Assembly: GCF_014202975.1 (NCBI RefSeq)
Contig: NZ_JACHHZ010000002.1
Location: 682,001 to 746,000 of the forward strand
Length of the DNA: 64,000 bases
Direction of reading: 5' to 3'
From: Povalibacter uvarum
GTDB taxonomy: Bacteria > Pseudomonadota > Gammaproteobacteria > Steroidobacterales > Steroidobacteraceae
Positions 25,385 through 35,014 of the stretch are shown here, in pieces; position 1 is the first letter of the stretch, and every line of letters starts with the position of its first letter. The notes under the pieces were generated by a model. The model saw only the letters and a list, made by a program, of their open reading frames with translations. It was not told where the DNA came from and ran no database searches. The translations under genes and the position numbers were made by a program.

Positions 25385-27205
25385 TCAGCCTCTTGCGACG
25401 AAGCTGTCGATGATTCGTCCCAGTACGACCATCGGCACGCCGCCGCTCTTGACGACTGTGTCGTTGAACTGGCGCAGGTCGAACTTCGCGCCAAGCGACT
25501 TCTGCGCGCCGGCCCGCAGACGGTTGATCTCGCTGTGACCGACTTTGTAGCCGCACGCCTGGCCCGGCCATGCGCAGTAGCGATCCACTTCGCTGGTGAC
25601 TTCTTCGACGCTCGAACCGTTCGTGGTCGCGAACCACTGGATCGCCTGCTCACGCGTCCAGCGCTTCGCGTGCAGGCCGGTATCGACGACGAGCCGGCAG
25701 GCGCGGAAAGCGATTGATTGCAGATAACCGAGGCGGCCGAACGGATCGTTGTCGTACACACCAAGCTCGTTCGCGAGCTGTTCGGCGTAAAGCGCCCAAC
25801 CTTCCGAATACGCGTTGAACGCGAGGAGCGAACGGAAGAGCGGCATCTTGAACGTGTACTCGCCCTGCCACACGTGACCCGGAATCGATTCGTGGTACGT
25901 GAGCGTCGGCAGGTTGTACTTTGTCCAGATGGCGAGCGTATGCAGGTTGATCCAGAACTTGCCCGGCACCTTGCCGTCGATCGTGCCTGCGCCGCCGTAC
26001 GCACCGGGAGCGCCGGGCTCGACCTCCGGAGGCATGCGCTTGATCTCGAGATTGCCCGGAACGAGCGTTGCGAATGCACGCGGCAACCGCTTTCGCATGT
26101 CCGCAACGCGCTCGTTGAGGAACTTCATCAGCTGCGCGCGGCCTTCGTCGCTCTCGGGGAAGCGGAACCGTTCCTGCTTGCCGAGCGCCGTCATCCGCTC
26201 GCCGACGGTGCCTTGCGTGAGGCCCTGCGCTTTCAGGATCGAGTCCATTTCCGATTGCAGCGCACGCAGTTCTTCCTGGCCGCGATCGTGAATCTGTTCC
26301 GGCGTCATCTGCGTCGTCGTCGCCGCCTTCAGCGTCCACGCGTAGTAAGCCTCGCCTTGCGGCAGCTTCCAGACACCTGCGTCGCTCGTGGCACGCTTGC
26401 GGTGCGCCTCAAGCTCAACGAACTGACGATTGAGGGCTGGCGAAACCTTGTCCGCGGCGATCTTCGACGCCTTCGCTGCGTAGTCGCCCGGCATCGCCTT
26501 CGTGCGCTTCGCCAATGCAGCAATCATCGACCAGTCCGACGGCTTGCCGTCGCGGGCGATCTTGAGTTGTCGCAGCGTCTTGTCGAGCAGGAAGTCCGGA
26601 GCGATCACGCCTTGCGCAGCGGCCGAGTGCAGACGTGCGGTCTCGCCATCGAGCTGACCCGCGTAGGCTTCCAGGCGAGCGAGGTACGCGTCGGCGTCTT
26701 CACGCGTGACGATCGTGTGCTGCTCCTCGAGCATCCCGGGGATCTCGAGAAAAGCGCCCGTGTTTTGCGCGACGACGTAGGGCGCATTGCGCCACGACCA
26801 GCTCAGATTGAGCAGCGCAACGTCACCGTAGGGAAACTTGAATCCTTCCGAAGCGAACTCGTGCGCCGTGCGCATCACATCGACATTGATGCGGGTGGCT
26901 TCGCTGAGACTCTTCGTGTCGATCGCTTTCAGGCGAGCGAGCCGATTCGCGACGCGTTGCGCGACTACTTGCTGACCAGCGGCGGACCGATCGGCGAGCT
27001 TCGCCTTCAGAGGAGCCCGCAGTCCGTTGTCGATACCCAGTCCCGTCGCGCTCTCGGGGTAATCGACCAGGAGTTCCTCGGCGAAGTCAGCCAGCAGCTT
27101 TTCCACCGACGCGTTGCTGTCCGCGGCAACTGCGGGCGCTGGCAGGTTCGCGGCAGCGATGGCGGCGCCCGTGCCCACGATGAATTCGCGGCGGCTGGTG
27201 GTCAT
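25385..27205 (-). CDS. DUF885 family protein, Tat-exported, probable metallopeptidase-like
   Basis: The 606-residue product begins with a twin-arginine signal (MTTSRREFIVGTGAAIAAAN then APAVAAD), so it is exported folded. The DUF885 domain carries the conserved HESIPGHVWQGEY (HExxPGH-type) motif and FRACRLVVDTGLHAKRWTRE, with GYKVGHSEINRLRAGA near the end. Members are predicted zinc-dependent peptidases or hydrolases. ATG 27205 has AAGGAG about nine bases upstream; the ORF begins at 27235 but the first ten residues would precede the Tat motif. It is divergent from the carboxylesterase gene. Confidence 0.9.
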   Translation of the reverse strand: MTTSRREFIVGTGAAIAAANLPAPAVAADSNASVEKLLADFAEELLVDYPESATGLGIDNGLRAPLKAKLADRSAAGQQVVAQRVANRLARLKAIDTKSLSEATRINVDVMRTAHEFASEGFKFPYGDVALLNLSWSWRNAPYVVAQNTGAFLEIPGMLEEQHTIVTREDADAYLARLEAYAGQLDGETARLHSAAAQGVIAPDFLLDKTLRQLKIARDGKPSDWSMIAALAKRTKAMPGDYAAKASKIAADKVSPALNRQFVELEAHRKRATSDAGVWKLPQGEAYYAWTLKAATTTQMTPEQIHDRGQEELRALQSEMDSILKAQGLTQGTVGERMTALGKQERFRFPESDEGRAQLMKFLNERVADMRKRLPRAFATLVPGNLEIKRMPPEVEPGAPGAYGGAGTIDGKVPGKFWINLHTLAIWTKYNLPTLTYHESIPGHVWQGEYTFKMPLFRSLLAFNAYSEGWALYAEQLANELGVYDNDPFGRLGYLQSIAFRACRLVVDTGLHAKRWTREQAIQWFATTNGSSVEEVTSEVDRYCAWPGQACGYKVGHSEINRLRAGAQKSLGAKFDLRQFNDTVVKSGGVPMVVLGRIIDSFVARG

Positions 27206-27387
27206 CGAGAGAGCTCCTTCGATTCGGGAGCGCAATCATAGCCCCCGGACTCCGCCAAAGTGCGCCGGGACGGCCGCCAACGAAAAGAATTGCAATAGCC
27301 GACCCGCTGCGATTGCCCGAAGAGCTCGCGCTGCGCACGATTTGACCGGTCAACAGAAGAATGGCGCTCTTTCTACTAGGGGGATCC

Positions 27388-29010
27388 ATGCGCAAGACAG
27401 CAGGATGGTCGCGTCGCGATGTTCTGGTGGGCGGCTCGGCGGCGATCGCGGGCTCGACGATGAGCCTGTTCGTGCCGCGTGCGGCCCGGGCAATCACCGA
27501 AGCGGAGATGTTCCCAACGGTCGAAACCCAGTACGGCAAAGTCCGCGGTGTCGAATGGAACGGCATCAAGACGTTCAAGGGCATCCGCTACGGTGCCTCG
27601 ACCGCGGGCGCGAATCGATACCTGCCGCCCCGCGAACCGGCTTCGTGGACCGGTGTCTTCGATGCCTTCGACTATGGGCAGATCGCGCCGCAAACGCCGA
27701 CCGATCGTCGCAGCCATTATTCAGGCCTGATCCTGTGGGATCGGCAGCCGGGCGGGATCGGCGAAGACTGTCTGGTATTGAATCTCTGGACGCCGAGCAT
27801 CAACGACAACGCGAAGCGTGCGGTGCTCGTCGTGTTTCACGGCGGCGGTTTCGCCAGCGGTTCCGGCAACACGATCGGTTTCGATGGCGACCAGGCGGCG
27901 CGCTATGACGATGTCGTCGTCGTGAGCGTGAACCATCGCTTGTCTTCATTCGGCTTTCTTGGGCTCGGCGAGCTGGGTGCACCGCCCGAATTCAAGTACG
28001 CGGGCGTTGCCGGCGCACTCGATATGGTCGCCTCGCTGCGCTGGGTGAAGCAGAACATCGGCCGCTTCGGTGGCGATCCGGATCGCGTCATGGTCTTCGG
28101 TCAATCGGGCGGCGGCGCGAAGACCAGCACACTGCTCGCGATGCCCGGTGCGAAGGGACTCTTTCAGCGCGCGGGCGTGCAGAGTGGATCGGCGCTGCGT
28201 CTCATGACACAGGAAGCGGCCGTAACATCGGCGGAGAAGTTGCTCAACGTGCTTGGCATCGGCAAGGGCAACATCCGCGACTTGCAGAAACTGCCCTTCA
28301 CGCAGTTGCTTGCGGCTCAAGCTACGGCTCAATCGGGATTCTCCCCCGTGATCGGCACCGACGCGTTGCCCCATCATCCGTTCGATCCGGTCGCGCCGCC
28401 GGAATCGGCCAACGTTCCGATCATCGTTGGCTACACACTCGACGATGCCGCGCTCAGCATGACGAACTTCGATCTCACCGAAGAGGGGCTGAAGGAACAG
28501 ATCGGCAAGCAGCTCGGGCCGCAGGCGGATCGCGTCTACAAGATGTATCGCGATGCATTCCCGTCGGTGACGCCGTACCTGATCCAGGCACGCATCGCGA
28601 CTGACCGGCGTTTCCGTCGCAGCGCGATCAAACAGGCCGAGCTGAAGGCGGCGCAGGGAACGGCACCTGTCTATTTCTACACGTGGGAATGGCCAGTCCC
28701 TGCATTCGACGGCAAATTCGGTGCGGTGCATGGCGTCGACGTGGGCGCCGCCATCCACGATTTCCGCGGCGCGATCAATGGCAGCGGCAGCAAGGATGGC
28801 AAGCAGCTCGTGGAGAGATTCGCCGCCGTGTGGACAGGCTTTGCGAAGGAGGGCGTACCGAAATCCGCACTCACCCCTGCATGGCCCGCTTACGATGCCG
28901 ACAAGCGTGCCACGATGATCTTCGACGTCGACACCCGTGTCGCGAACGATCACCGGCGCGAGTTCCGCCTGCTGTGGGACGAGCTTGGCGCGACGACGGC
29001 GGGCGCTTAG
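27388..29010 (+). CDS. Carboxylesterase family hydrolase, Tat-exported
   Basis: The 540-residue product has a twin-arginine signal (GWSRRDVLVGGSAAIAGST), then a type-B carboxylesterase domain: VETQYGKVRGVEWNGIKTFK, GEDCLVLNLWTP and the oxyanion HGGGF. The nucleophile is in FGQSGGGAKTS and the catalytic His region in AVHGVDVGAAIHDF. It hydrolyses carboxyl esters in the periplasm; the substrate is unknown. ATG 27388 has GGGGGA five bases upstream and is preferred over ATG 27361, which places nine residues ahead of the Tat signal. It is divergent from the DUF885 gene by about 180 bases. Confidence 0.92.
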   Translation: MRKTAGWSRRDVLVGGSAAIAGSTMSLFVPRAARAITEAEMFPTVETQYGKVRGVEWNGIKTFKGIRYGASTAGANRYLPPREPASWTGVFDAFDYGQIAPQTPTDRRSHYSGLILWDRQPGGIGEDCLVLNLWTPSINDNAKRAVLVVFHGGGFASGSGNTIGFDGDQAARYDDVVVVSVNHRLSSFGFLGLGELGAPPEFKYAGVAGALDMVASLRWVKQNIGRFGGDPDRVMVFGQSGGGAKTSTLLAMPGAKGLFQRAGVQSGSALRLMTQEAAVTSAEKLLNVLGIGKGNIRDLQKLPFTQLLAAQATAQSGFSPVIGTDALPHHPFDPVAPPESANVPIIVGYTLDDAALSMTNFDLTEEGLKEQIGKQLGPQADRVYKMYRDAFPSVTPYLIQARIATDRRFRRSAIKQAELKAAQGTAPVYFYTWEWPVPAFDGKFGAVHGVDVGAAIHDFRGAINGSGSKDGKQLVERFAAVWTGFAKEGVPKSALTPAWPAYDADKRATMIFDVDTRVANDHRREFRLLWDELGATTAGA

Positions 29011-29033
29011 TGCGCAGGCTCTGAACTCCTACT

Positions 29034-29102
29034 TGTGGGTCCGGCTTCAGCCGGACGTCATGCGAAGCATGCCTTCGGCGTGCGGCTAAAGTCGGACCCA
29101 CA
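29034..29102. repeat. TGTGGGTCCGGCTTCAGCCGGAC-type palindromic repeat
   Basis: The unit begins tgtgggtccggcttcagccg and ends gtcggacccaca, the near-exact reverse complement. The middle contains nested palindromes (catgcgaagcatg, gccttcggcgtgcgg). It lies between the convergent esterase and NTF2-like genes and resembles repeats common in pseudomonads and Lysobacter. It could also terminate both transcripts. Confidence 0.75.
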
Positions 29103-29117
29103 GCGGGAACCCCATCG

Positions 29118-29555
29118 TTACAGCAACGACGACGGCAGCGTCAGACCAGGACGCTCGTTGTCCCAGACGATGCTCATGATCTTCCACTGGCCACCCTCGT
29201 GGATGACGGTGAAGAAGTTCACGCCCCGGCCGTGACGCGTTTCCGTCGGGGATTTCCAGGTGAACTCATAAACGCTCGTGAGGCGAGCGACGTTACCGAA
29301 GATCAACGCCTCGTGAGTGAGCTCGACTTCCGAGAAGCGGACCTCCTGCAACAGCGATTCGACATTCGCGACGTACTCATCGAACGACATGATCTTCGCG
29401 AAGGGAGCGCCCGCTGCATCGAGCCCGGTGCGGACCACTCGCGCGTCCGTATGGTAGTAGTGCCGGATGCCCTGCCAATCGCGTTTTCCCGGCGCGGCGG
29501 AAACGACGGCATACAAGGCTCGCGTCATGTCGCGGAAATCGGTCGGTGCTGTCAC
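29118..29555 (-). CDS. NTF2-like (SnoaL-type) protein
   Basis: The 145-residue product has the cone-shaped NTF2-like fold pattern: an N-terminal helix (DFRDMTRALYAVVSAAPGKR), WQGIRHYYHTDARVVRTGLD, then beta strands ending GRGVNFFTVIHEGGQWKIMS and IVWDNERPG. Proteins of this type include polyketide cyclases, isomerases and simple binding proteins, so function cannot be assigned. There is no signal peptide, so it is cytoplasmic. It is divergent from the DUF2268-type protease. Confidence 0.8.
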   Translation of the reverse strand: MTAPTDFRDMTRALYAVVSAAPGKRDWQGIRHYYHTDARVVRTGLDAAGAPFAKIMSFDEYVANVESLLQEVRFSEVELTHEALIFGNVARLTSVYEFTWKSPTETRHGRGVNFFTVIHEGGQWKIMSIVWDNERPGLTLPSSLL

Positions 29556-29623
29556 GGTGATCAGGCTCCGGGCTGTCGGTTCTACACTATGCCGTGCGTC
29601 CTCCGGTCAGAGGTTAGAACAGC

Positions 29624-30541
29624 ATGAAGCGAGCCCGCATCGTATTCGCGATCAGCACCGTGTTCTGCGCGACGATCTGCGTCGCGGCGGAGAGCATGCC
29701 TGCCGCGCCCCCCATTCAGACCGAGGATGTCGAGCGCTTCTTCCGCATCTACGAAGCAACCGAGGGTCGACCCACAGCCGAGGTGCTTCAGCGCGACTAT
29801 CTGGATGCAGGATCGGAAGGATTGCATCAGCTCGCAAAGCTGCGGAATGTCACCGGCGTCCGCATCGCCGACATGATCGCCAAGAATCCGGCGATGTACG
29901 ACAAGGCCCGCGAGTGCATGAAGGTGCTGCCACGCGTTCGCGAGCGGCTCACGGTCGCCCTAGGCTCGCTGGTGCGCCTGTATCCGCAGGCGCGAACACC
30001 ACCGGTGACGATCGTCGTCGGGCGCGGTAAACCCGTGGGCGTCGCGGGTCCCGCGACGGGCATTCAGATCGGCCTGGAAGCGCTGTGCGCGACGGAATGG
30101 CTGAATCCCAATGTCGAGGATCGATTCGTGTTCGTGATCGCACACGAATACATTCACGTGCAGCAGTCAGCCGAGCTGGCCGAAAAGGCGAAGCCGACGG
30201 TTCTCGAGCTGTCGTTGCTGGAAGGGGCGGCGGAATTTGCTGCCGAACTGATCGCGGGTCGCGTTGCGTACTCGCAGGTCATGGCGTCGACAGCAGGCCG
30301 CGAGAAGGAGATCGAGACCGCATTCGTGGCCGAGATGGACAGCACGGATCTCTCCAACTGGCTGTACAACGGCACCGTCGAGAAGCCCGGCGATCTCGGG
30401 TACTGGGTCGGCTATCGGATCGCGCGAAGCTATTACCAGCACGCGACGGACAAACAGCAGGCGTTTCGGGAGATCCTGGAGATGGGCGATGCGAAGGCGT
30501 TGCTGGGGAAGAGTGGGTGGCGGCCGGGGATGAAGCTGTAG
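29624..30541 (+). CDS. Exported DUF2268-type predicted Zn protease
   Basis: The 305-residue product has a signal peptide (MKRARIVFAISTVFCATICV AAES). The motif IAHEYIHVQQS gives HExxH, the zinc-binding and catalytic site, followed by a downstream LLEGAAEFAAELIAG segment whose Glu may be the third ligand. The C-terminal YWVGYRIARSYYQH and DAKALLGKSGW match predicted Zn-dependent proteases of the DUF2268 type. The substrate is unknown. It is convergent with the YbaN gene, with a hairpin repeat between them. Confidence 0.82.
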   Translation: MKRARIVFAISTVFCATICVAAESMPAAPPIQTEDVERFFRIYEATEGRPTAEVLQRDYLDAGSEGLHQLAKLRNVTGVRIADMIAKNPAMYDKARECMKVLPRVRERLTVALGSLVRLYPQARTPPVTIVVGRGKPVGVAGPATGIQIGLEALCATEWLNPNVEDRFVFVIAHEYIHVQQSAELAEKAKPTVLELSLLEGAAEFAAELIAGRVAYSQVMASTAGREKEIETAFVAEMDSTDLSNWLYNGTVEKPGDLGYWVGYRIARSYYQHATDKQQAFREILEMGDAKALLGKSGWRPGMKL

Positions 30542-30550
30542 GCTCACCCC

Positions 30551-30617
30551 GTCATTCCCGCGCACGCGGGAATCCATCTTGCTCAAGGCATGGACTCCCG
30601 CGTGCGCGGGAGTAACG
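30551..30617. repeat. GTCATTCCCGCGCACGCGGGAATCCA / GACTCCCGCGTGCGCGGGAGTAAC repeat pair
   Basis: Two hairpins, cattcccgcgcacgcgggaa and actcccgcgtgcgcgggagt, lie in the short gap between convergent genes. They belong to the same dispersed family as 15715-15780 and 25287-25364, with a changed loop and stem sequence that keeps pairing, which indicates selection or duplication of the hairpin form. Confidence 0.75.
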
Positions 30618-30624
30618 AAGTGGC

Positions 30625-30993
30625 CTAATCCTCGGGCCTCCGCCACAACCACACTGCAACGATGAACATCACTGCGGGTGCGCCGAATCGCAACCACGGC
30701 GATGTCACCGTGAATTGCAGAAAGACGGTACTCGCCGTCATCGCAAGCGTTGCGAAAATCTTTGCCCTGCGTGGCACGACTCCGCGCTCACGCCACGCCC
30801 GAATGTGGGGACCGTGAGTCGGATGGGCCAGGAGTCGCTGTTCGAGCGCGGGCCAGCCTCGCCCCGCAGCCCATGCCGCGAGGATGACGAACGGAACGGT
30901 CGGCAACACCGGCACAGCAATACCGATAACGCCGAGTGCCAGCGCAAGCACTGCACCGAGTCGCCAGAGAACGATCTGCGTCTGCCGGAGCAT
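30625..30993 (-). CDS. YbaN family (DUF454) inner membrane protein
   Basis: The 122-residue product has hydrophobic segments (VLWRLGAVLALALGVIGIAV, TVPFVILAAWAAGRG) and the signature LPTVPFVILAAWAAGRGWPALEQRLLAHPTHGPHIRAWRERGVVPRRAKI, which is diagnostic of DUF454/YbaN. A last pair of membrane segments lies at the C-terminus. Function is unknown. ATG 30993 matches the family start. It is divergent from the metE leader, so promoter elements for both lie between 30994 and 31128. Confidence 0.85.
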   Translation of the reverse strand: MLRQTQIVLWRLGAVLALALGVIGIAVPVLPTVPFVILAAWAAGRGWPALEQRLLAHPTHGPHIRAWRERGVVPRRAKIFATLAMTASTVFLQFTVTSPWLRFGAPAVMFIVAVWLWRRPED

Positions 30994-31091
30994 CCTGTTA
31001 GCGAGAATTCTTCTGTGAGTTCGACCTTGTGGGCGAACACCATACCAGCACTGCGCGCGGATTCCTTCGCCGCACGAAACACGCCATTTCG

Positions 31092-31121
31092 TTGACGAGG
31101 GATGGAGCCGCTCCCTACATT
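31092..31121 (+). promoter_or_regulatory. Probable sigma-70 promoter of the metE leader
   Basis: TTGACG (31092-31097) and TACATT (31116-31121) are separated by 18 bases. The inferred start near 31128 sits just before the cobalamin riboswitch begins, which supports the assignment. Confidence 0.6.
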
Positions 31122-31127
31122 CACGAC

Positions 31128-31325
31128 GCCAGCGGTGCCTGCTTTCGCGCAGGCTTGAAAGGGAATCCGGTGCGGTCTTTGACCTACTCCGGAGCTGCCC
31201 CGCAGCGGTAATCGGGAACGACCGGCGCCATCGCACTGGATCATGAGATCCGGGAAGCGGCGTCCAGTAGATCAACGATCCATTCGATCGTCCGCCCGTG
31301 AGTCCGAAGACCTGCCGCGGCCGTC
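31128..31325 (+). promoter_or_regulatory. Cobalamin (AdoCbl-type) riboswitch controlling metE
   Basis: The leader contains, in the right order, cggtgcctgctttcgcgcag, aaagggaatccggtgcgg, ctccggagctgccccgcagc followed by ggtaa, and finally gtgagtccgaagacctgcc. The last is the B12-box form of the conserved AGTCxGxAGACCTGCC. Bound cobalamin is expected to switch off the downstream B12-independent methionine synthase. About 225 bases then separate it from the metE start, where I see no clear terminator hairpin, so control may act on translation or via a structure I could not resolve. Confidence 0.92.
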
Positions 31326-31551
31326 ACTGTCGGAATCGACAGCGGCGCACGGCTGTCGGGCTCTCTCGGGCGGAGCTGGCGGAACGCATGCGACATCCAG
31401 TCGCTGCGCTCTCCCTGCATTTTCCTGTGAAAGACCGATCCTGCTCGCGGGAGCGGAAGGCCACGATGCGCGCGTCGCTGGCAAGGCTCTCCGGCGGCAT
31501 TGCGTCGTCGTGCCTTCACGTTCTCCGGGCGTTCTTTCCGGAGCAACGATC

Positions 31552-33918
31552 GTGTCAGTACGTTCGACCAATCTAGGCTTTCCGCGCATCGGCGCGCGAC
31601 GTGAACTCAAGCAGGCGCTCGAACAGCATTGGAAGGGTGCGCTGTCCTTCCATCAGCTCGAGCAGATCGGAGCGCAACTGCGTGAGCGCCACTGGCGACT
31701 GCAGCAGGCACGCGGTCTCGATCACATCCCTTCGAACGACTTCTCATTCTACGATCACATCCTCGACCTGAGCTGCACGCTCGGTTGCGTGCCGCGCCGA
31801 TACGGCTGGACCGGTGGGCCCGTCGATGCCGCCACTTACTTCGCAATGGCGCGCGGTCGCCAGATCGGTCGCGACGATGTCGTAGCGATGGAGATGTCGA
31901 AGTGGTTCGACACCAACTATCACTACCTCGTGCCGGAGTTCGGGCCCGACCAGACGTTTCGTCTCGCGTCGACCAAGGTCTTCGATGAGTACGCTCATGC
32001 GCGCAGCCTCGGCATCCAGACTCGCCCTGCAATCGTCGGTCCGCTGACGTACGCAATGATCGGCAAGACGGTGGACGGCGCTGACTACTGCCGCAGCTCG
32101 CTCATACCCGGCCTCGTCCCGGTGTACGCGGAGATCTTCGAACGCCTGCGATCGATGGGCGCGGACTGGGTGCAGATCGATGAGCCGGCGCTCTCGCTGG
32201 ATCTGCCGCTGCCTTACCGGGAAGCGTGTACTGCGGCGTACGCGCAGTTGGCGACAGCCGCGCCCGGCTTGAGGATTCTGCTCGCGACCTACTTCGACAG
32301 TCTGCGCGACAATGCGCCGCTCGCCTTCTCGCTGCCTGTCGATGCTGTTCATATCGACCTGTGCCGGGGTTCGGGCCAGGCGAACACGGAGTCAAACGAT
32401 CTCGAGCGCCTGCTGGAGGAAGCGCTCGCGCTCGTGGGGAGCAAGACGCTCTCGCTCGGACTCATCGATGGCCGCAATATCTGGAGGAACGACCTCGCCG
32501 CCTCCCTCAAGCACATCGAGTGGGCAGTTGCGCGACTCGGGGCGGATCGGGTGATGATCGCGCCGAGCTGTTCGCTGCTTCATACGCCGGTTGACCTCGA
32601 GGGTGAGGATCAGCTGGATCGCCAGGTCAAACGCTGGCTCGCCTTCGCCATCCAGAAGCTGGACGAGATCGCCACTCTGGCTAAGGGCGTGAATCGCGGG
32701 CGAGTGAGCATCGCTGCGGCACTGGCGGAAAGCGATGCCGTTGTCGAAGACCGCCGCACATCGGCACGAATTCACGACCCTCGCGTACAGCAGCGGTTGC
32801 GGGACATTGCTCCGTCGATGAAAGCGCGATCTTCATCGTTCGTGGAGCGCAATCCGGTGCAGCGCTCAGTGCTGAACCTGCCGCTGCTGCCGACAACGAC
32901 GATCGGCTCGTTCCCGCAGACTGCCGTGATTCGCAAGGCCCGCGCGGCCTTCAAGCGCGGCGAGATGGATGAGGCAGAGTATCGGGACCAGATGCGAGCG
33001 GAGATCCGCGACGCAATCGATCGTCAGCATCGCCTCGGGCTCGACGTACTCGTGCACGGTGAGGCCGAGCGCAACGACATGGTGGAATACTTCGGCGAGC
33101 AGCTCGAAGGCTTCGCCTTCACGGGGAACGGCTGGGTTCAGTCGTACGGCTCGCGCTGTGTCAAACCGCCGATCATTTTCGGCGACGTTTCACGGCCGCG
33201 ACCGATGACAGTCGAATGGACGACGTACGCGCAGAGCCTGACCAGGAAGGTCATGAAAGGCATGCTCAGCGGGCCGATCACGATTCTGCAGTGGTCGTTC
33301 GTGCGGGACGATCAGCCTCGCCGCATGACATCGCGGCAGATCGCGCTCGCGATCCGCGACGAAGTAGCCGACCTCGAGCGTGCTGGCATCCGCATCATTC
33401 AGATCGACGAAGCCGCATTGCGCGAAGGCCTGCCGCTGAGGCGCGCCGACTGGAAGCGATGGCTCGATGGAGCCGTCGATGATTTCCGACTGGCTGCCTG
33501 CGCGGTCGAGGACAGGACCCAGATCCACACGCACATGTGCTATTCCGAGTTCAACGACATCATGCCCGCGATTGCCGCGATGGATGCGGATGTCATTTCG
33601 ATCGAGACTTCACGCTCTCACATGCAACTGCTCGATGCCTTCGTCGACTGGCGCTATCCGAACGAGATCGGCCCGGGTGTTTATGACATCCACTCCGCTC
33701 GCGTACCCACGGTCGATGAGATGGTTGCACTGCTTCGCAAAGCCCGCAGCGTGCTGACGGACGAGCAGCTCTGGATCAATCCGGATTGCGGCCTGAAGAC
33801 GCGGGACTGGCCGGAAGTCGAGCAGGCGCTGGCGAACATGGTGGCGGCCGCGGAAGTGGTCAGGAAGGAGAGCTCTACAGCTCCAGCTCAACTTTTCCCG
33901 GCGAGCGCTCGACGATGA
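31552..33918 (+). CDS. metE: Cobalamin-independent methionine synthase
   Basis: The 788-residue enzyme transfers a methyl group from 5-methyltetrahydropteroyltriglutamate to homocysteine. Both barrels are present: N-terminal [19 protein letters not shown] and C-terminal [15 protein letters not shown]. Zinc ligands are visible in [10 protein letters not shown] (His and Cys), ISIETSRSH (Glu) and NPDCGLKTR (Cys). The GTG at 31552 has GGAG eight bases upstream and fits the family start; the frame runs open back to 31243 through the riboswitch. The 3' end overlaps the convergent toxin gene by 44 bases. Confidence 0.97.
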   Translation: MSVRSTNLGFPRIGARRELKQALEQHWKGALSFHQLEQIGAQLRERHWRLQQARGLDHIPSNDFSFYDHILDLSCTLGCVPRRYGWTGGPVDAATYFAMARGRQIGRDDVVAMEMSKWFDTNYHYLVPEFGPDQTFRLASTKVFDEYAHARSLGIQTRPAIVGPLTYAMIGKTVDGADYCRSSLIPGLVPVYAEIFERLRSMGADWVQIDEPALSLDLPLPYREACTAAYAQLATAAPGLRILLATYFDSLRDNAPLAFSLPVDAVHIDLCRGSGQANTESNDLERLLEEALALVGSKTLSLGLIDGRNIWRNDLAASLKHIEWAVARLGADRVMIAPSCSLLHTPVDLEGEDQLDRQVKRWLAFAIQKLDEIATLAKGVNRGRVSIAAALAESDAVVEDRRTSARIHDPRVQQRLRDIAPSMKARSSSFVERNPVQRSVLNLPLLPTTTIGSFPQTAVIRKARAAFKRGEMDEAEYRDQMRAEIRDAIDRQHRLGLDVLVHGEAERNDMVEYFGEQLEGFAFTGNGWVQSYGSRCVKPPIIFGDVSRPRPMTVEWTTYAQSLTRKVMKGMLSGPITILQWSFVRDDQPRRMTSRQIALAIRDEVADLERAGIRIIQIDEAALREGLPLRRADWKRWLDGAVDDFRLAACAVEDRTQIHTHMCYSEFNDIMPAIAAMDADVISIETSRSHMQLLDAFVDWRYPNEIGPGVYDIHSARVPTVDEMVALLRKARSVLTDEQLWINPDCGLKTRDWPEVEQALANMVAAAEVVRKESSTAPAQLFPASARR

Positions 33919-34597
33919 CTTTTCCGTCCGCGGGGGACAGCTTGTACGTGAGATAGCAGACCGTGCGTGGATCTGTGAGAACGGACGGTGTGAACACTGC
34001 GACGACTTCTGATTTCTCGTGACGAGCCGAGTACGTGATCACACCGGGCATGCCGGCATCGCGCAGCTCCGCGCCTACGGACTGACAGTAGGAGTAGTTG
34101 TCGGAATGGAGCAGGTCGGGCTCAGTGCGGATTCGCGCGCGTAGATCGACGAGCAGCGCGTTGCATCGGATCAGATGCACGCGCCGCTCCTGGATGATCG
34201 GATCTTTGCTTTGCGCAGCAACCTCCGATGCCAGCGTGTTCTTGCGGAAGTGATGCACCGTTTCGCGAATCGATGTCTCGACGCAAGCAGCGCCGTACCA
34301 CACCCCGTAGCGACCGGCTGAATAGCGGGAGCGCGAGGGATGCTCGAAGGGCCACTGGATGGCCGCGGCGATCGAGTCATTGATCGCCGCATCCTCGAAG
34401 GGCCGATGAATGATCGCCGGCTCCTGGTAGGGTTGCTTCGTGGTGAGCTCGTGGCGCACGAGCACTTGCGCATCGCGCGGATCGTCGACGAGGTCGGCGA
34501 ACAGATCGATGCTCTTGCGCAGACTGACGATGTTGCGATGCCAGTCGCGTTGCGAATCCCGGGTGACTCGCAGTTCAGCGTCCCTGCCCCCGGTCAT
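33875..34597 (-). CDS. RES-domain toxin (NAD-targeting, RES/Xre type II toxin-antitoxin)
   Basis: The 240-residue product carries the RES-domain pattern: [20 protein letters not shown] followed by [10 protein letters not shown], supplying the Arg, Tyr and Glu residues that the family uses on NAD. A later segment [20 protein letters not shown] also fits. RES toxins degrade or phosphorolyse NAD, or ADP-ribosylate a target, and halt growth. The gene starts immediately after the antitoxin stop codon (TGA then ATG), so translation is probably coupled. Its 3' end runs 44 bases into the end of metE on the opposite strand. Confidence 0.9.
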   Translation of the reverse strand: MTGGRDAELRVTRDSQRDWHRNIVSLRKSIDLFADLVDDPRDAQVLVRHELTTKQPYQEPAIIHRPFEDAAINDSIAAAIQWPFEHPSRSRYSAGRYGVWYGAACVETSIRETVHHFRKNTLASEVAAQSKDPIIQERRVHLIRCNALLVDLRARIRTEPDLLHSDNYSYCQSVGAELRDAGMPGVITYSARHEKSEVVAVFTPSVLTDPRTVCYLTYKLSPADGKVIVERSPGKVELEL

Positions 34598-35002
34598 TCA
34601 GCCGCCGCGCATCCGATCGAGCGTGCCGCGAACCATGAGCAGGCCGGCGAAACCGAAACGGCGCACGACTTCCGTCGGCGTCGCGCCATCGAAGTTCGTG
34701 TTCGGCGAACCCATCCAGCCGCTCACGAGGTCCGGGTTGTGCGGATAGAGCAGCTTGAGCGACTTGTGAACACCGAGCAGGTGACCGACGCGTTCGAGGA
34801 GATCGCGGTTCGCCGCGAGCGCCTCGCCTCGTGCATAGCGTTGCAGTGCAATCCGATTGCTTTCGTTGAGACCCAGCAGCATGAGCTGGTCCGCGGCGGA
34901 GAGTTGCCACAGCTCGAAGAGCTTGGTGACGGCCCGAGCCAGGATCACCCTTTCATCGCGGGTCCGGGCCGGGTTACGAAGGTCGGCGTGCTGAGCATGC
35001 AT
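34598..35002 (-). CDS. Xre/MbcA/ParS-type antitoxin (DUF2384)
   Basis: The 134-residue product has an N-terminal helical DNA-binding-like region (TKLFELWQLSAADQLMLLGL) and a C-terminal toxin-binding DUF2384 domain: DLLERVGHLLGVHKSLKLLY, then PDLVSGWMGSPNTNFDGATP and TEVVRRFGFAGL. This is the canonical partner of RES toxins. It is the first gene of the pair and very likely represses the shared promoter through the palindrome at 35015-35030. Excess antitoxin neutralises the toxin by covering its active site, as known for the family. Confidence 0.9.
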   Translation of the reverse strand: MHAQHADLRNPARTRDERVILARAVTKLFELWQLSAADQLMLLGLNESNRIALQRYARGEALAANRDLLERVGHLLGVHKSLKLLYPHNPDLVSGWMGSPNTNFDGATPTEVVRRFGFAGLLMVRGTLDRMRGG

Positions 35003-35014
35003 GGAGGCAGCTCC

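Noticed and set aside
25718-27241. 507-codon plus-strand ORF opposite the DUF885 gene
   Set aside because: Arg/Val-rich product with no motif; the minus-strand gene has a Tat signal and HExxPGH.
31243-31551. N-terminal extension of MetE by 103 residues
   Set aside because: It would translate through the riboswitch region and lacks family similarity; GTG 31552 has a ribosome site and the family N-terminus.
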